Assembly (NCBI GenBank): GCA_947628955.1 | Contig: CANRBX010000013.1 | Span: 1-56,315 of the forward strand | Length of the DNA: 56,315 nt | Reading direction: 5' to 3' | Origin: an uncultured Lachnospiraceae bacterium | GTDB taxonomy: Bacteria > Bacillota > Clostridia > Lachnospirales > Lachnospiraceae | Shown here: one piece after another, positions 8,528-16,248 of the stretch | Layout: every line of letters begins with the position of its first letter | Numbering within the stretch: the stretch's first letter is position 1 | The notes under the pieces: model-generated | The model's input: the letters and a program-made list of their open reading frames with translations, nothing else | Database searches by the model: none | What the model was told of the DNA's origin: nothing | Program-made: the position numbers and the translations under genes

Positions 8528-9898
8528 TTATGTTTCATCCCTCGTCAGCTTCCGGATCCAGTTTCCGTAATTGGCCTTGATAAACGCGGGCACGCACTTG
8601 AAAATCTGGTCGGCATTGAGGCAGCAGACCACGACGACCGGGGACGCCTTCACGACAAAGGCCATGAACAGGGAGAGCGGGATCACGATCAGCCAGATGC
8701 TGATGAGATCCATTTTCACAACGAACACCGCATCCCCGCCTCCGCGGATGATCCCATTGTTCGTCGGCATCTGGTAGCCCATCCCGACGAATACCACGCT
8801 CAGAATGATCAGGAAGGTGTTGGCCATCTGTTTCGTCGTGTCTGAGAGCTCATACAGGCTCAGCACCGGGATCCGCAGGAAGAACAGCACAACCCCTCCG
8901 CATACTCCGATCACCACAAAGATCCTCTGCAGGACACGCGCGTAATTTCTCACAAGGTTCAGGTCACCCGCGCCGATGGCCTTGCCGATCAGCACCGAAG
9001 CCGCCGAGGCCGCGCCGACCGGGATCGCTTTCACAAGGGAAAACAGGGTCGAGGAAGCGCTGTTCGCCGCGATCGCCGCAGAGGTCATGTGCCCCAGGAT
9101 CACGGTCTGCATCGCCATGTTCAGCCCCCACAGCCCCTGCACCACGATCATCGGGGCCGTCACCTTCAGGTAATCCCTGCACAGTACGCGGTCGGATTTC
9201 AGATAGTCGGAAATCCTCAGCCGCAGGATTTTTTCCTTCCTGGCAATATACAGGATCAGGACAATGCTCTCGACGATCCTGGCCGTCAGCGTTCCGATCG
9301 CAGCTCCGGCCGCGCCGAGCTCAGGCGCTCCGAATTTTCCGTAGATCAGCACGTAATTGATGCCGCAGTTGATAAAAAATGTCTGGATCGACAGCAGAAA
9401 TGCGATCCGCACGATCCCCACGCTGCGCAGCGTGGCAAGCAGGATCTGCGTCACCGCAAAAAACAGATAGGTAAAACGGATGATGCCGAGGTACCGCACG
9501 CCCTCCGAAACGATCGCCGCATCTGTCGTAAACAGCCGCAGCACCTGCTCCGGGAAAAGGCTGGCCGCCGCAAACAGCAGCACGCACACCAGCAGCCCGG
9601 CATGCATTGCCGACGCCGCGATCTTCTTCATCGGTTCGGTGCGCCGCATCCCCCAGTACTGGCTGCAGAAGATCACAAGCCCGTCGCCAAAGGCGGCAAG
9701 CACCATCTGATAGACGAACTGAACCTGATTCACCGCTGCCACGCCGGACAGGGACGCCTCGCTGTACGCGCCCAGCATGACATTGTCCGCAAGGTTCACG
9801 CTCAGTGTGACGACGTTCTGAAGCACCAGCATGATACAGATGGAAAAAAATGTCCTGTAGAAGCTTTTGTCTACTTTTATCTTCCGGTATGAACTCAT
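8528..9898 (-). CDS. MATE family multidrug/organic cation exporter
   Basis: This 456-residue protein has the length and roughly twelve hydrophobic segments of MATE transporters, which export drugs or metabolites across the plasma membrane in exchange for Na+ or H+. Two homologous halves of six segments can be followed, with a charged loop near the middle (ARKEKILRLRISDYLKSDR). The start at 9898 is preceded by AGAGGA. It is separated by 85 bases from the defence ATPase and probably has its own promoter. The substrate cannot be told from sequence. Confidence 0.92.
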   Translation of the reverse strand: MSSYRKIKVDKSFYRTFFSICIMLVLQNVVTLSVNLADNVMLGAYSEASLSGVAAVNQVQFVYQMVLAAFGDGLVIFCSQYWGMRRTEPMKKIAASAMHAGLLVCVLLFAAASLFPEQVLRLFTTDAAIVSEGVRYLGIIRFTYLFFAVTQILLATLRSVGIVRIAFLLSIQTFFINCGINYVLIYGKFGAPELGAAGAAIGTLTARIVESIVLILYIARKEKILRLRISDYLKSDRVLCRDYLKVTAPMIVVQGLWGLNMAMQTVILGHMTSAAIAANSASSTLFSLVKAIPVGAASAASVLIGKAIGAGDLNLVRNYARVLQRIFVVIGVCGGVVLFFLRIPVLSLYELSDTTKQMANTFLIILSVVFVGMGYQMPTNNGIIRGGGDAVFVVKMDLISIWLIVIPLSLFMAFVVKASPVVVVCCLNADQIFKCVPAFIKANYGNWIRKLTRDET

Positions 9899-10145
9899 CT
9901 CTTATCCTCTTTGTCCCCCGCAGGGCCCGCGTCTGCTTCTCCCCCATTGCTTCTCCCGCGTCTGGCTCTCCCCGTCTCTCCGGCGATGCCATGCAGACCG
10001 TTCAGGCCTTTCCCTGCCCTGCTCTTCGGCAATCCCTCATCCCCCGTTTTGCCCGTTTGCCGCGCCGGGCCTGTTCTAATTTTATACGCAATCTCCGAAC
10101 TGCGCAATATGATTTTGAGGCTGAGGCAACGCCGGAATGCCAGGG

Positions 10146-10303
10146 TCAAAAGTCATAAAACACGATGCGCCTACGCAAAAGTGGCTTTCCGCCGCTGCCA
10201 TTTATGTAAAGGGATGGCCAGCCATCCCCTGTATTTGAAGCAACCAGCCCGAAACGTACCTCACCCAGAAAATTGCACTGCCAGTGAAATGTCGATTGCA
10301 AGT
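10146..10303 (-). ncRNA. candidate structured non-coding RNA
   Basis: The 450-base gap between the M23-like gene and the MATE gene contains no convincing protein start. On the minus strand it has a perfect GGGATGG-CTGG-CCATCCC hairpin (about 10211-10228), TTGCA/TGCAA arms around a CACTGGCAGTG segment (about 10274-10300), a TGGC...GCCA pair and a TGCG-TAG-GCGCA hairpin near 10168-10180 followed by TCGTGTTTTATG. A TATAAT lies just upstream (10314-10319), but no good -35 is seen. It matches no RNA family I can name; 6S RNA and raiA RNA are candidates to test. Strand and ends are uncertain. Confidence 0.3.
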
Positions 10304-10355
10304 AGTATACTCTATTATACTCCCTACTCTGAAAATGGTGCGGCGCCATCACGCC

Positions 10356-11309
10356 TTACTCCAGGTACAGCACCGGATCCACTGCTGCGCCGTCCTGCGT
10401 CATGCCGAAGTAGAGGTTGCTCCCCTCCACGCTGTAGTATTTGGTCGGCTCGCTGACATATCCGAGCAGTGCGCCGGCCTCCACGATATCGCCCTCCTGA
10501 ACCGCCAGCTCTTTAAGCTGACCGTAGGTGAGCTTATATCCGTTTCCGATGTTCATCACCAGTGTGATCCCCGTCTCATCCTCAACGCGGATGGATTCCA
10601 CGATTCCCTTTGCCGACGCCAGCACCTGATTGCCGGTCTCGCTTCCGATGATCAGCGCAGGATTATATTTGTACTGCTTCAGCGTCGGAAAATACACGCT
10701 TCCGTCCATGCTGTAGTCGATCAGAATGGTCCCTGCGGCAGGCCACAGAAGCGACTCCGCCTCGCTGAAGCTGATCCCTGCGTCAACGAGGGCCTGCTCT
10801 GAGATCACGCCGTCAGATACGGCCTCCCGGGCGCTGTCCGACCCGTCGTCCGTCACAGCTCCGTCGCCTGTCGCCACAGCATTTTCACCGTTTACCGCCG
10901 TCTCACCGGGCCCCATGCCGGCTGCGGATGCGTCCTCCTGGCCGTCTGCATTGCCCTGACCCGCTGCGGCCGCATCGTTCAGACCGCTGTCCGCCGTCGC
11001 CGCGCCATCTGTTCCCGGCAGACCTGCCGCACTGTTATCCGCAACTGCACTTCCGGACGCCTGTGCCAGCTCTTCCGGCTGCCCGTCATCCAGCGTCGGC
11101 AGCAGATCATCCCCGGCCCCGGTTCCGTCCTCCTTCAGGACGGCCATCTGGTCGATCTCGCTCTCTGTCTGCGTCATCCTGTCCTTCGTTCTCCTGGCAC
11201 TATCTACCGCCGCAATCCCGCCCAGCATCAGAATACCCGTCAGGCACAGGCTGAGTGTCCAGATGCTGCTGCGTTTCGTAATGAATTTCTTAAAAGCTCT
11301 CCTATCCAT
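10356..11309 (-). CDS. M23 (LytM-fold) protein lacking catalytic residues, SpoIIQ-like
   Basis: This membrane-anchored extracytoplasmic protein has 317 residues: a short basic N-terminus, one transmembrane segment (about 15-35), a long Ala/Gly/Asp-rich linker (about 45-185) and a C-terminal LytM/M23 fold (about 190-315). The four zinc and catalytic positions of M23 peptidases are replaced: the His and Asp of the first motif are gone, TxYxHL reads LTYGQL, and HxHF reads NLYF. It is therefore probably a binding or scaffold protein, as in Bacillus SpoIIQ, which bridges the two membranes during engulfment. GAGGTGA seven bases before the ATG at 11309 decides the start over 11327. Confidence 0.8.
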   Translation of the reverse strand: MDRRAFKKFITKRSSIWTLSLCLTGILMLGGIAAVDSARRTKDRMTQTESEIDQMAVLKEDGTGAGDDLLPTLDDGQPEELAQASGSAVADNSAAGLPGTDGAATADSGLNDAAAAGQGNADGQEDASAAGMGPGETAVNGENAVATGDGAVTDDGSDSAREAVSDGVISEQALVDAGISFSEAESLLWPAAGTILIDYSMDGSVYFPTLKQYKYNPALIIGSETGNQVLASAKGIVESIRVEDETGITLVMNIGNGYKLTYGQLKELAVQEGDIVEAGALLGYVSEPTKYYSVEGSNLYFGMTQDGAAVDPVLYLE

Positions 11310-11422
11310 GTCATTCACCTCATCCATTATGATTCCTTATGATCTGCGCACGTCTCAGTGTGCTTCCATCACCGGTTCATTGATAGGATTGCCAGAAAAA
11401 GCAGGCTTATTCAAAAAAATAT

Positions 11423-11458
11423 TATAATCTTGAAATTCCGGCCATATCCAATTATAAT
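11423..11458 (+). promoter_or_regulatory. promoter of the ParB-like/BMP fusion gene
   Basis: TTGAAA (11430-11435), a 17-base spacer and TATAAT (11453-11458) form a good sigma-A promoter facing right. Transcription would start near 11465, giving a leader of about 225 bases that contains the tandem repeats below. A second TATAAT at 11423-11428 lacks a partner -35. Confidence 0.6.
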
Positions 11459-11522
11459 AGGTCTGCCGGAAATCCGGGGCACATCCTGAATGTCCCCGGC
11501 GATCCGGCAGAACAGCAGCGGC

Positions 11523-11648
11523 GTCTTCCGGCAATCCGGCAAAGTCACACCAACGTCTTCCGACACCCGGCAAAATCACACCGATGTCTTCCGGCACCCG
11601 GCAAAGTCACACCGGCGTCTTCCGGCAATCCGGCAAAGTCACACTGCA
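11523..11648 (+). repeat. four 31-32 bp tandem repeats in a 5' leader
   Basis: The unit GTCTTCCGGCAATCCGGC followed by AAAGTCACACC repeats four times with small changes (CAAT versus CACC in the middle). Each copy has two CCGG blocks that could pair locally. The array lies between the predicted transcription start and the AGGAGG site of the gene at 11691, so it is transcribed as untranslated leader. Confidence 0.75.
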
Positions 11649-11690
11649 GACAAACTACTATTCGGATATCTAATTTCAGGAGGTTGATCT

Positions 11691-13595
11691 ATGTCACTGG
11701 AGGATTACAAGAAAGCTTACAAACTCGGGAAAAAAGACTATCAGACCCGCATGATGCGGGGGCAAAAGCCTACGCTCGAGGTGTTGGAGGATCTCATTCC
11801 CAACAGTGAGATGCAGGCTCAGATTCCGCTTGGCCTGGTTCAGATCCCGATGGACCAGATTGCCGGAACGCGGACACAAGGCCGCAGCAACGTTTTCGCC
11901 GGTAATTTTATGCCGATTCTCAGTGAGAACTCAGAATTTGCCCAGAAATGGATCAGTCTGAGCACCGCCCACGAGGAGGAGGGCATCCGCGATCCGATCA
12001 AAGCCTACGAATACATGAACAAATTCTACGTCGAAGAGGGCAACAAGCGTGTCAGCGTCATGAAGTATTTCGGGGCCGTCTCCATTCCCGGAGATGTGAC
12101 GCGCATCCTGCCGAGGCGCACGGATGAAAAAGAAAACAGGATTTACTATGAATTTCTTGATTTTTACAAACTCTCAAAAATCAACTACATCTGGTTCTCC
12201 AGGGAGGGCAGCTTTGCCAGACTGCAGAAGCTCGTCGGAAAAGAGCCGGATGAGCTCTGGACGGACGATGAGCTGATCGATTTTAACTCTGTCTATACGC
12301 GTTTTTCGACATCCTTTGCCGCAAAGGGCGGCGATGCGCTCCCGATCACACCCGGCGACGCGTTTCTGTCCTTCCTCACCCTGTACAAATATCAGGAGAT
12401 GAAGGATAAGACCAGCAATGAGATCAAAGAGCTGGTGTCGAAAAGCTGGGAGGAGTTCAAGCTTCTCACCCAGGACGACGAAGTCGAGCTGAAGATGCAT
12501 CCGCTTCAGGAGAAAAAGCCGCTCCTGAGCCGCCTGCTGCCATCCAGCCACGCAAGGCTGAAAATTGCATTCCTGTACGAGAAAACCGCGGGCTCGTCTG
12601 CGTGGACTTACTCGCATGAGCTGGGACGGCTGCATCTGGAGCAGACCTTCCCGGATGAAGTGAGCACTCTGGCCTACGACAACATCACAGAGGAGAACGT
12701 GGAGGAATGTCTGGAGACGGCGATCGCGGAAGGCTGCAACATCATTTTCACGACGACGCCGACCTTCGCCCCGGCCAGCGTAAAGGCTGCGATCGCGCAC
12801 CCGAACGTGCGCATTCTCAACTGTTCGCTGAATACCTCGCACCGCTATATCCGCACATATTACACGAGAATGCACGAGGCCAAATTCCTCATGGGCGCGA
12901 TCGCCGGCGCGATGGCTGAGAACGACCGTCTGATGTATATCGCCGACTATCCTCTGTTCGGCAATATTGCAAACATCAACGCCTTCGCTCTCGGCGCAAA
13001 AATGATCAACCCGCGGGCGCGCGTCTACCTCGAATGGTCCACGCGCAAGGATGCGGATATCAATGAGAGCATTCAGCGCATACAGCCCGACTGTATTTCC
13101 GGAAGGGATATGGTGATCCCGGAGGAGGCCTCCCGGTATTTCGGCATCTATCATATAGAGAACGATCACCCGCGCAGTCTCGCGATGCCGCTCTGCCACT
13201 GGGGCAAGTTTTACGAGCGCCTGATCCGCACGATCATGGACGGCACATGGAAGCACGACGACACCTCCATGAAAGCGATCAACTACTGGTGGGGAATGTC
13301 CGCAGGCGTCGTCGACGTGATCTGCTCGCAGAATCTTCCCGTCGGCACCAAGCGTCTGATCGAGCTTCTGAAAAACACGATCAGCGCGGATAAATTCAAT
13401 CCGTTCGCCGGCATCCTCTATTCCCAGACCGGCATCATCAAGAGCCATCCGGACAACATTCTCACGCCGGAGGAGATCATGACGATGGACTGGCTGGCGG
13501 AAAACATTATCGGTTCCATCCCGAGCGAGACGGATCTGACAGAGCAGGCCCAGCCGGTGCTCTCCCAGCAGGGTATCCAGACCAAAAAGGCCTGA
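11691..13595 (+). CDS. cytoplasmic fusion of a ParB-like domain and a BMP/PnrA-type binding domain
   Basis: This 634-residue protein has two parts. Residues about 45-150 resemble the ParB/sulfiredoxin fold (IPLGLVQIPMDQI, GIRDPIKAYEY, VEEGNKRVSVMKYFGA). Residues about 285-600 resemble the BMP/PnrA nucleoside-binding family of ABC receptors (RLKIAFLYEK, NIIFTTTPTF, AKFLMGAIAGAMAENDRLMYIADY). Unlike exported BMP receptors it has no signal peptide or lipobox, so it probably works inside the cell, perhaps sensing a nucleoside-like ligand. AGGAGG precedes the start. A metallophosphoesterase gene follows on the same strand, 330 bases away. The last codons (VLSQQGIQTKKA) are the origin of the downstream 97-bp repeats. 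The role is unknown. Confidence 0.8.
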   Translation: MSLEDYKKAYKLGKKDYQTRMMRGQKPTLEVLEDLIPNSEMQAQIPLGLVQIPMDQIAGTRTQGRSNVFAGNFMPILSENSEFAQKWISLSTAHEEEGIRDPIKAYEYMNKFYVEEGNKRVSVMKYFGAVSIPGDVTRILPRRTDEKENRIYYEFLDFYKLSKINYIWFSREGSFARLQKLVGKEPDELWTDDELIDFNSVYTRFSTSFAAKGGDALPITPGDAFLSFLTLYKYQEMKDKTSNEIKELVSKSWEEFKLLTQDDEVELKMHPLQEKKPLLSRLLPSSHARLKIAFLYEKTAGSSAWTYSHELGRLHLEQTFPDEVSTLAYDNITEENVEECLETAIAEGCNIIFTTTPTFAPASVKAAIAHPNVRILNCSLNTSHRYIRTYYTRMHEAKFLMGAIAGAMAENDRLMYIADYPLFGNIANINAFALGAKMINPRARVYLEWSTRKDADINESIQRIQPDCISGRDMVIPEEASRYFGIYHIENDHPRSLAMPLCHWGKFYERLIRTIMDGTWKHDDTSMKAINYWWGMSAGVVDVICSQNLPVGTKRLIELLKNTISADKFNPFAGILYSQTGIIKSHPDNILTPEEIMTMDWLAENIIGSIPSETDLTEQAQPVLSQQGIQTKKA

Positions 13596-13893
13596 CCGGC
13601 GGGCCACGCGGCCGCGCCGCGCACCTGGCAGGCCGGCAGAACAGGCCCGGCCGACACTCTCCCGGCAGGGTATCCAGACCAGGAAGGCCTGACCGGCGGG
13701 CCACGCGGCCGCGCCGCTCACCTGACAGGCCGGCAGAACAGGCCCGGCCGGTGCTCTCCCGGCAGGGTATCCGGACCAGGAAGGCCTGACCGGCGGGCCA
13801 CGCGGCCGCGCCGCTCACCTGACAGGCCGGCAGAGCAGGCCCGGCCGGTGCTCTCCCGGCAGGGCATCCGGACCAGGAAGGCCTGACCGACGG
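13541..13893 (+). repeat. 97-bp tandem array copied from the 3' end of the preceding gene
   Basis: Copies begin at 13541, 13638, 13735 and 13832, an exact 97-base period, the last one partial. The first copy contains the final codons and stop of the BMP-fusion gene; later copies repeat that coding end plus the GC-rich spacer. Because 97 is not a multiple of three the array cannot be a protein repeat. It separates the gene from the metallophosphoesterase gene. Confidence 0.9.
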
Positions 13894-13924
13894 GTTCTGC
13901 GCGCCGTGAACGAAAGGATAAGAG

Positions 13925-14533
13925 ATGCGCATACTTGCAATCGCTGACGAAGAATCTCCATATCTGTGGGACCATTTTGAAAAAAGCAAACTGGACGGAA
14001 TTGACCTGATCATCTCCTGCGGCGACCTGGACCCGCACTATCTCTCATTTCTGGCCACATTCACGACCGCGCCCGTTCTCTACGTGCGCGGCAACCATGA
14101 CGACAAATACGAGACTGTCCCGCCCGACGGCTGCATCTGCATTGAAGACCGGATCTATGTCCATGAGGGCGTGCGCATTCTCGGTCTCGGGGGCTCCATG
14201 CGCTACCGTCCCGGCGACAACCAGTACACAGAGCGGCAGATGCGGCGCAGGGTTGCCCGGCTGCGGTTTTCCCTGCTCTGGCACCGGGGCTTTGACATTC
14301 TGGTCACCCATGCCCCGGCCTACCAGCTCAACGACGGCCGCGATCTCCCGCACCAGGGATTCCGGGTATTTCTGGACCTCATGGAAAAATACCGTCCGAA
14401 ATTCTTTCTGCACGGGCACGTCCATCTGTCCTACGGACGCGCCCACAAGCGCTATGACAAATTCCAGTACACGCACGTCATCAACGCCTGCGAGCGGTAC
14501 GTGTTTGACTTCGAGGACGATAATCCGGGATAA
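13925..14533 (+). CDS. metallophosphoesterase
   Basis: This 202-residue calcineurin-like phosphoesterase should hydrolyse a phosphomono- or phosphodiester with a two-metal centre. Visible motifs are ISCGDLD (31-36), GNHDD (56-60), VTHAP (about 123) and GHVH (about 160). The first motif, normally D-x-H, reads IADEES here, so one metal ligand is altered; an Asp is retained. The start has AAAGGAT upstream. It is in the same orientation as the ParB-like/BMP fusion, and the two may act in one pathway with a nucleotide-like ligand (inference). A terminator follows at 14736. Confidence 0.85.
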   Translation: MRILAIADEESPYLWDHFEKSKLDGIDLIISCGDLDPHYLSFLATFTTAPVLYVRGNHDDKYETVPPDGCICIEDRIYVHEGVRILGLGGSMRYRPGDNQYTERQMRRRVARLRFSLLWHRGFDILVTHAPAYQLNDGRDLPHQGFRVFLDLMEKYRPKFFLHGHVHLSYGRAHKRYDKFQYTHVINACERYVFDFEDDNPG

Positions 14534-14561
14534 CCAAGTATCCCGCACATTATAAAAGGAA

Positions 14562-14695
14562 GCGCTCCCGGGTGCGGGGCCATACCACGGGCAACGGAAA
14601 CGCCCTTGGGTGCGGGGCCATACCACAGTCAAAGGAGGCGCTCCCGGGTGCGGAGCCATACCACGGGCAAAGGAGGCGCCCCGGGTGCTGCGGTC
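14562..14695 (+). repeat. 36-40 bp GC-rich tandem repeats after the phosphoesterase gene
   Basis: Four imperfect copies start at about 14562, 14602, 14638 and 14676, each with GCGCTCCCGGGTGCGG then GCCATACCACGGGC. They sit between the metallophosphoesterase stop and its terminator. No protein-coding frame with a ribosome-binding site runs through them. Confidence 0.8.
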
Positions 14696-14735
14696 AGCAG
14701 CTAATTTCCCTGCCCGGACCTGCGCACCAAAATAC

Positions 14736-14773
14736 GGGCAGAGGAAATAATTCCCCTGCCCGATTGATTTTTG
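14736..14773 (+). terminator. terminator after the phosphoesterase gene
   Basis: GGGCAGAGGAA and TTCCCCTGCCC pair with one mismatch around ATAA, followed by GATTGATTTTTG. It ends plus-strand transcription 70 bases before the end of the convergent sugar ATPase gene. Confidence 0.7.
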
Positions 14774-14840
14774 TTCAGATATTCAGTTATCCGGCTTTCT
14801 CCGGCCCGTCTGCCGCAGTCCACCGCCTGACCGCTTCTGA

Positions 14841-15947
14841 CTAGTTCGTGATCGTCAGCTCTGTATCCTTGTCGAATACATGGATCTTGTCGATGTCAAG
14901 AGCAAACTTAACCTGGTCGCCGGTTCTCGTCGTGGTGCGCGGATTTACACGAGCCGTGAAGTTTGCGCCCTCAACGGTGAAGTACAGGAATACTTCTGCA
15001 CCGAGCAGCTCGTAAACCTCGATCTTCGCATCCATTGCGGCTGCGCCTGCTGCTGCAACCCTCTCAGCGTCATCGCTCATATCCTCAGGACGGATACCCA
15101 TGATAACGGTCTTGCCATTGTAAGCTTTCACCTTCTCAGCCTTCGCTGCCGGAAGCTTGATGCTGGTCTTGCCGACATTCAGATATACGTCATTGCCCTT
15201 AACCTCAACCTTCGCATCTACCATGTTCATCTGCGGGGATCCGATGAATCCTGCCACGAACAGGTTGCCCGGTGCATTGTAAAGGTTCTGCGGGGTATCT
15301 ACCTGCTGAACCACGCCGTCCTTCATAACGACGATCCTGGTACCAAGCGTCATAGCCTCGGTCTGGTCATGCGTAACGTAGATGATCGTTGCGCCCAGTC
15401 TCTGATGCAGCTTGGAGATCTCGGTTCTCATCTGTACACGAAGCTTTGCATCCAGGTTGGACAGCGGCTCGTCCATAAGGAATACCTTCGGCTCACGAAC
15501 GATTGCACGGCCCATGGCAACACGCTGTCTCTGACCACCGGAAAGAGCCTTCGGCTTACGGTCAAGGAGCTTCTCAAGGTCAAGGATCTTGGCGGCCTCT
15601 CTTACCATCTTGTCGATCTCAGCCTTCGGAACCTTTCTCAGCTTAAGGCTGAATGCCATGTTATCATATACGGTCATATGCGGATACAGAGCGTAGCTCT
15701 GGAATACCATTGCGATATCTCTGTCCTTCGGCTCTACGTCGTTTACAACTCTGTCGCCGATCTTCAGCGTACCGCTTGAGATCTCCTCAAGGCCGGCGAT
15801 CATACGAAGCGTGGTAGACTTACCGCATCCGGAAGGACCTACGAAGATGATGAACTCTTTGTCCGCGATCTCCAGGTTGAAATCCTTAACTGCTTCAAAT
15901 CCATTCGGATAAGTTTTGTTGATATGAGACAATGATAAACTTGCCAT
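14841..15947 (-). CDS. msmK: MsmK/UgpC-type sugar ABC transporter ATPase
   Basis: This 368-residue ATP-binding subunit powers CUT1 sugar importers. It has Walker A GPSGCGKST (38-46), the Q-loop region, signature LSGGQRQR (about 135), Walker B VFLMDEPLSNLDA (about 155-167), the switch VTHDQTEAM (about 190) and a C-terminal OB-like regulatory domain (about 240-368), the standard MalK/MsmK architecture. It stands alone, with no permease or receptor gene next to it. Two sugar-type importers elsewhere in the window lack an ATPase, so this may be a shared motor, as shown for MsmK in streptococci. GGAGG lies upstream of the start. The symbol is by family resemblance. Confidence 0.93.
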   Translation of the reverse strand: MASLSLSHINKTYPNGFEAVKDFNLEIADKEFIIFVGPSGCGKSTTLRMIAGLEEISSGTLKIGDRVVNDVEPKDRDIAMVFQSYALYPHMTVYDNMAFSLKLRKVPKAEIDKMVREAAKILDLEKLLDRKPKALSGGQRQRVAMGRAIVREPKVFLMDEPLSNLDAKLRVQMRTEISKLHQRLGATIIYVTHDQTEAMTLGTRIVVMKDGVVQQVDTPQNLYNAPGNLFVAGFIGSPQMNMVDAKVEVKGNDVYLNVGKTSIKLPAAKAEKVKAYNGKTVIMGIRPEDMSDDAERVAAAGAAAMDAKIEVYELLGAEVFLYFTVEGANFTARVNPRTTTRTGDQVKFALDIDKIHVFDKDTELTITN

Positions 15948-15989
15948 TTCTTATTCCTCCCTGAATAATGTACTTTTAAAGTTGAATAA

Positions 15990-15995
15990 AGTATA
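15990..15995 (-). promoter_or_regulatory. possible -10 box of the sugar ATPase gene
   Basis: TATACT on the minus strand, in TTTTAGTATACTTT, lies about 45 bases before the gene. No clear -35 is seen at the right distance, so an activator or different start is possible. Confidence 0.35.
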
Positions 15996-16141
15996 CTAAA
16001 ATTCACGATTTTGTGCCATACTCGAACTATACAAATATTTTCAGCGCTGATTGGCAGTTCTGCATACCACCCCCTTTTATTTCTGTCTTTCCCGGCACAA
16101 TGACGAAAATTTTAATTTTTACTATACATGTTGACGAAACC

Positions 16142-16170
16142 TTGTATTTCTCGACAGGATAGTGTAGAAT
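16142..16170 (+). promoter_or_regulatory. weak promoter of the exonuclease gene
   Basis: TTGTAT (16142-16147), 17 bases, TAGAAT (16165-16170). Both boxes depart from consensus but the spacing is right, and the start codon lies about 70 bases downstream. Confidence 0.4.
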
Positions 16171-16248
16171 GATAAGTACCGCGGAAGTGTGCGGATCCGT
16201 TTTAAATTACTGCTCTGAGGAATCGGCCGGAATGGAGGAAATGCACTT

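Noticed and set aside
9895-10149. Overlapping short ORFs on both strands upstream of the MATE gene
   Set aside because: None has a ribosome-binding site or protein-like composition.
10146-10352. A 68-codon minus-strand ORF upstream of the MATE gene
   Set aside because: It has no ribosome-binding site and overlaps a hairpin-rich stretch; a structured RNA explains it better.
11523-11648. CRISPR-like array
   Set aside because: Units are directly tandem with no unique spacers, and no cas gene is present.
12174-14038. Long minus-strand ORFs opposite the BMP-fusion gene and its repeats
   Set aside because: They are GC-rich reverse-frame shadows with Arg- and Gly-rich composition, repeated by the 97-bp array, and lack homology-like motifs.
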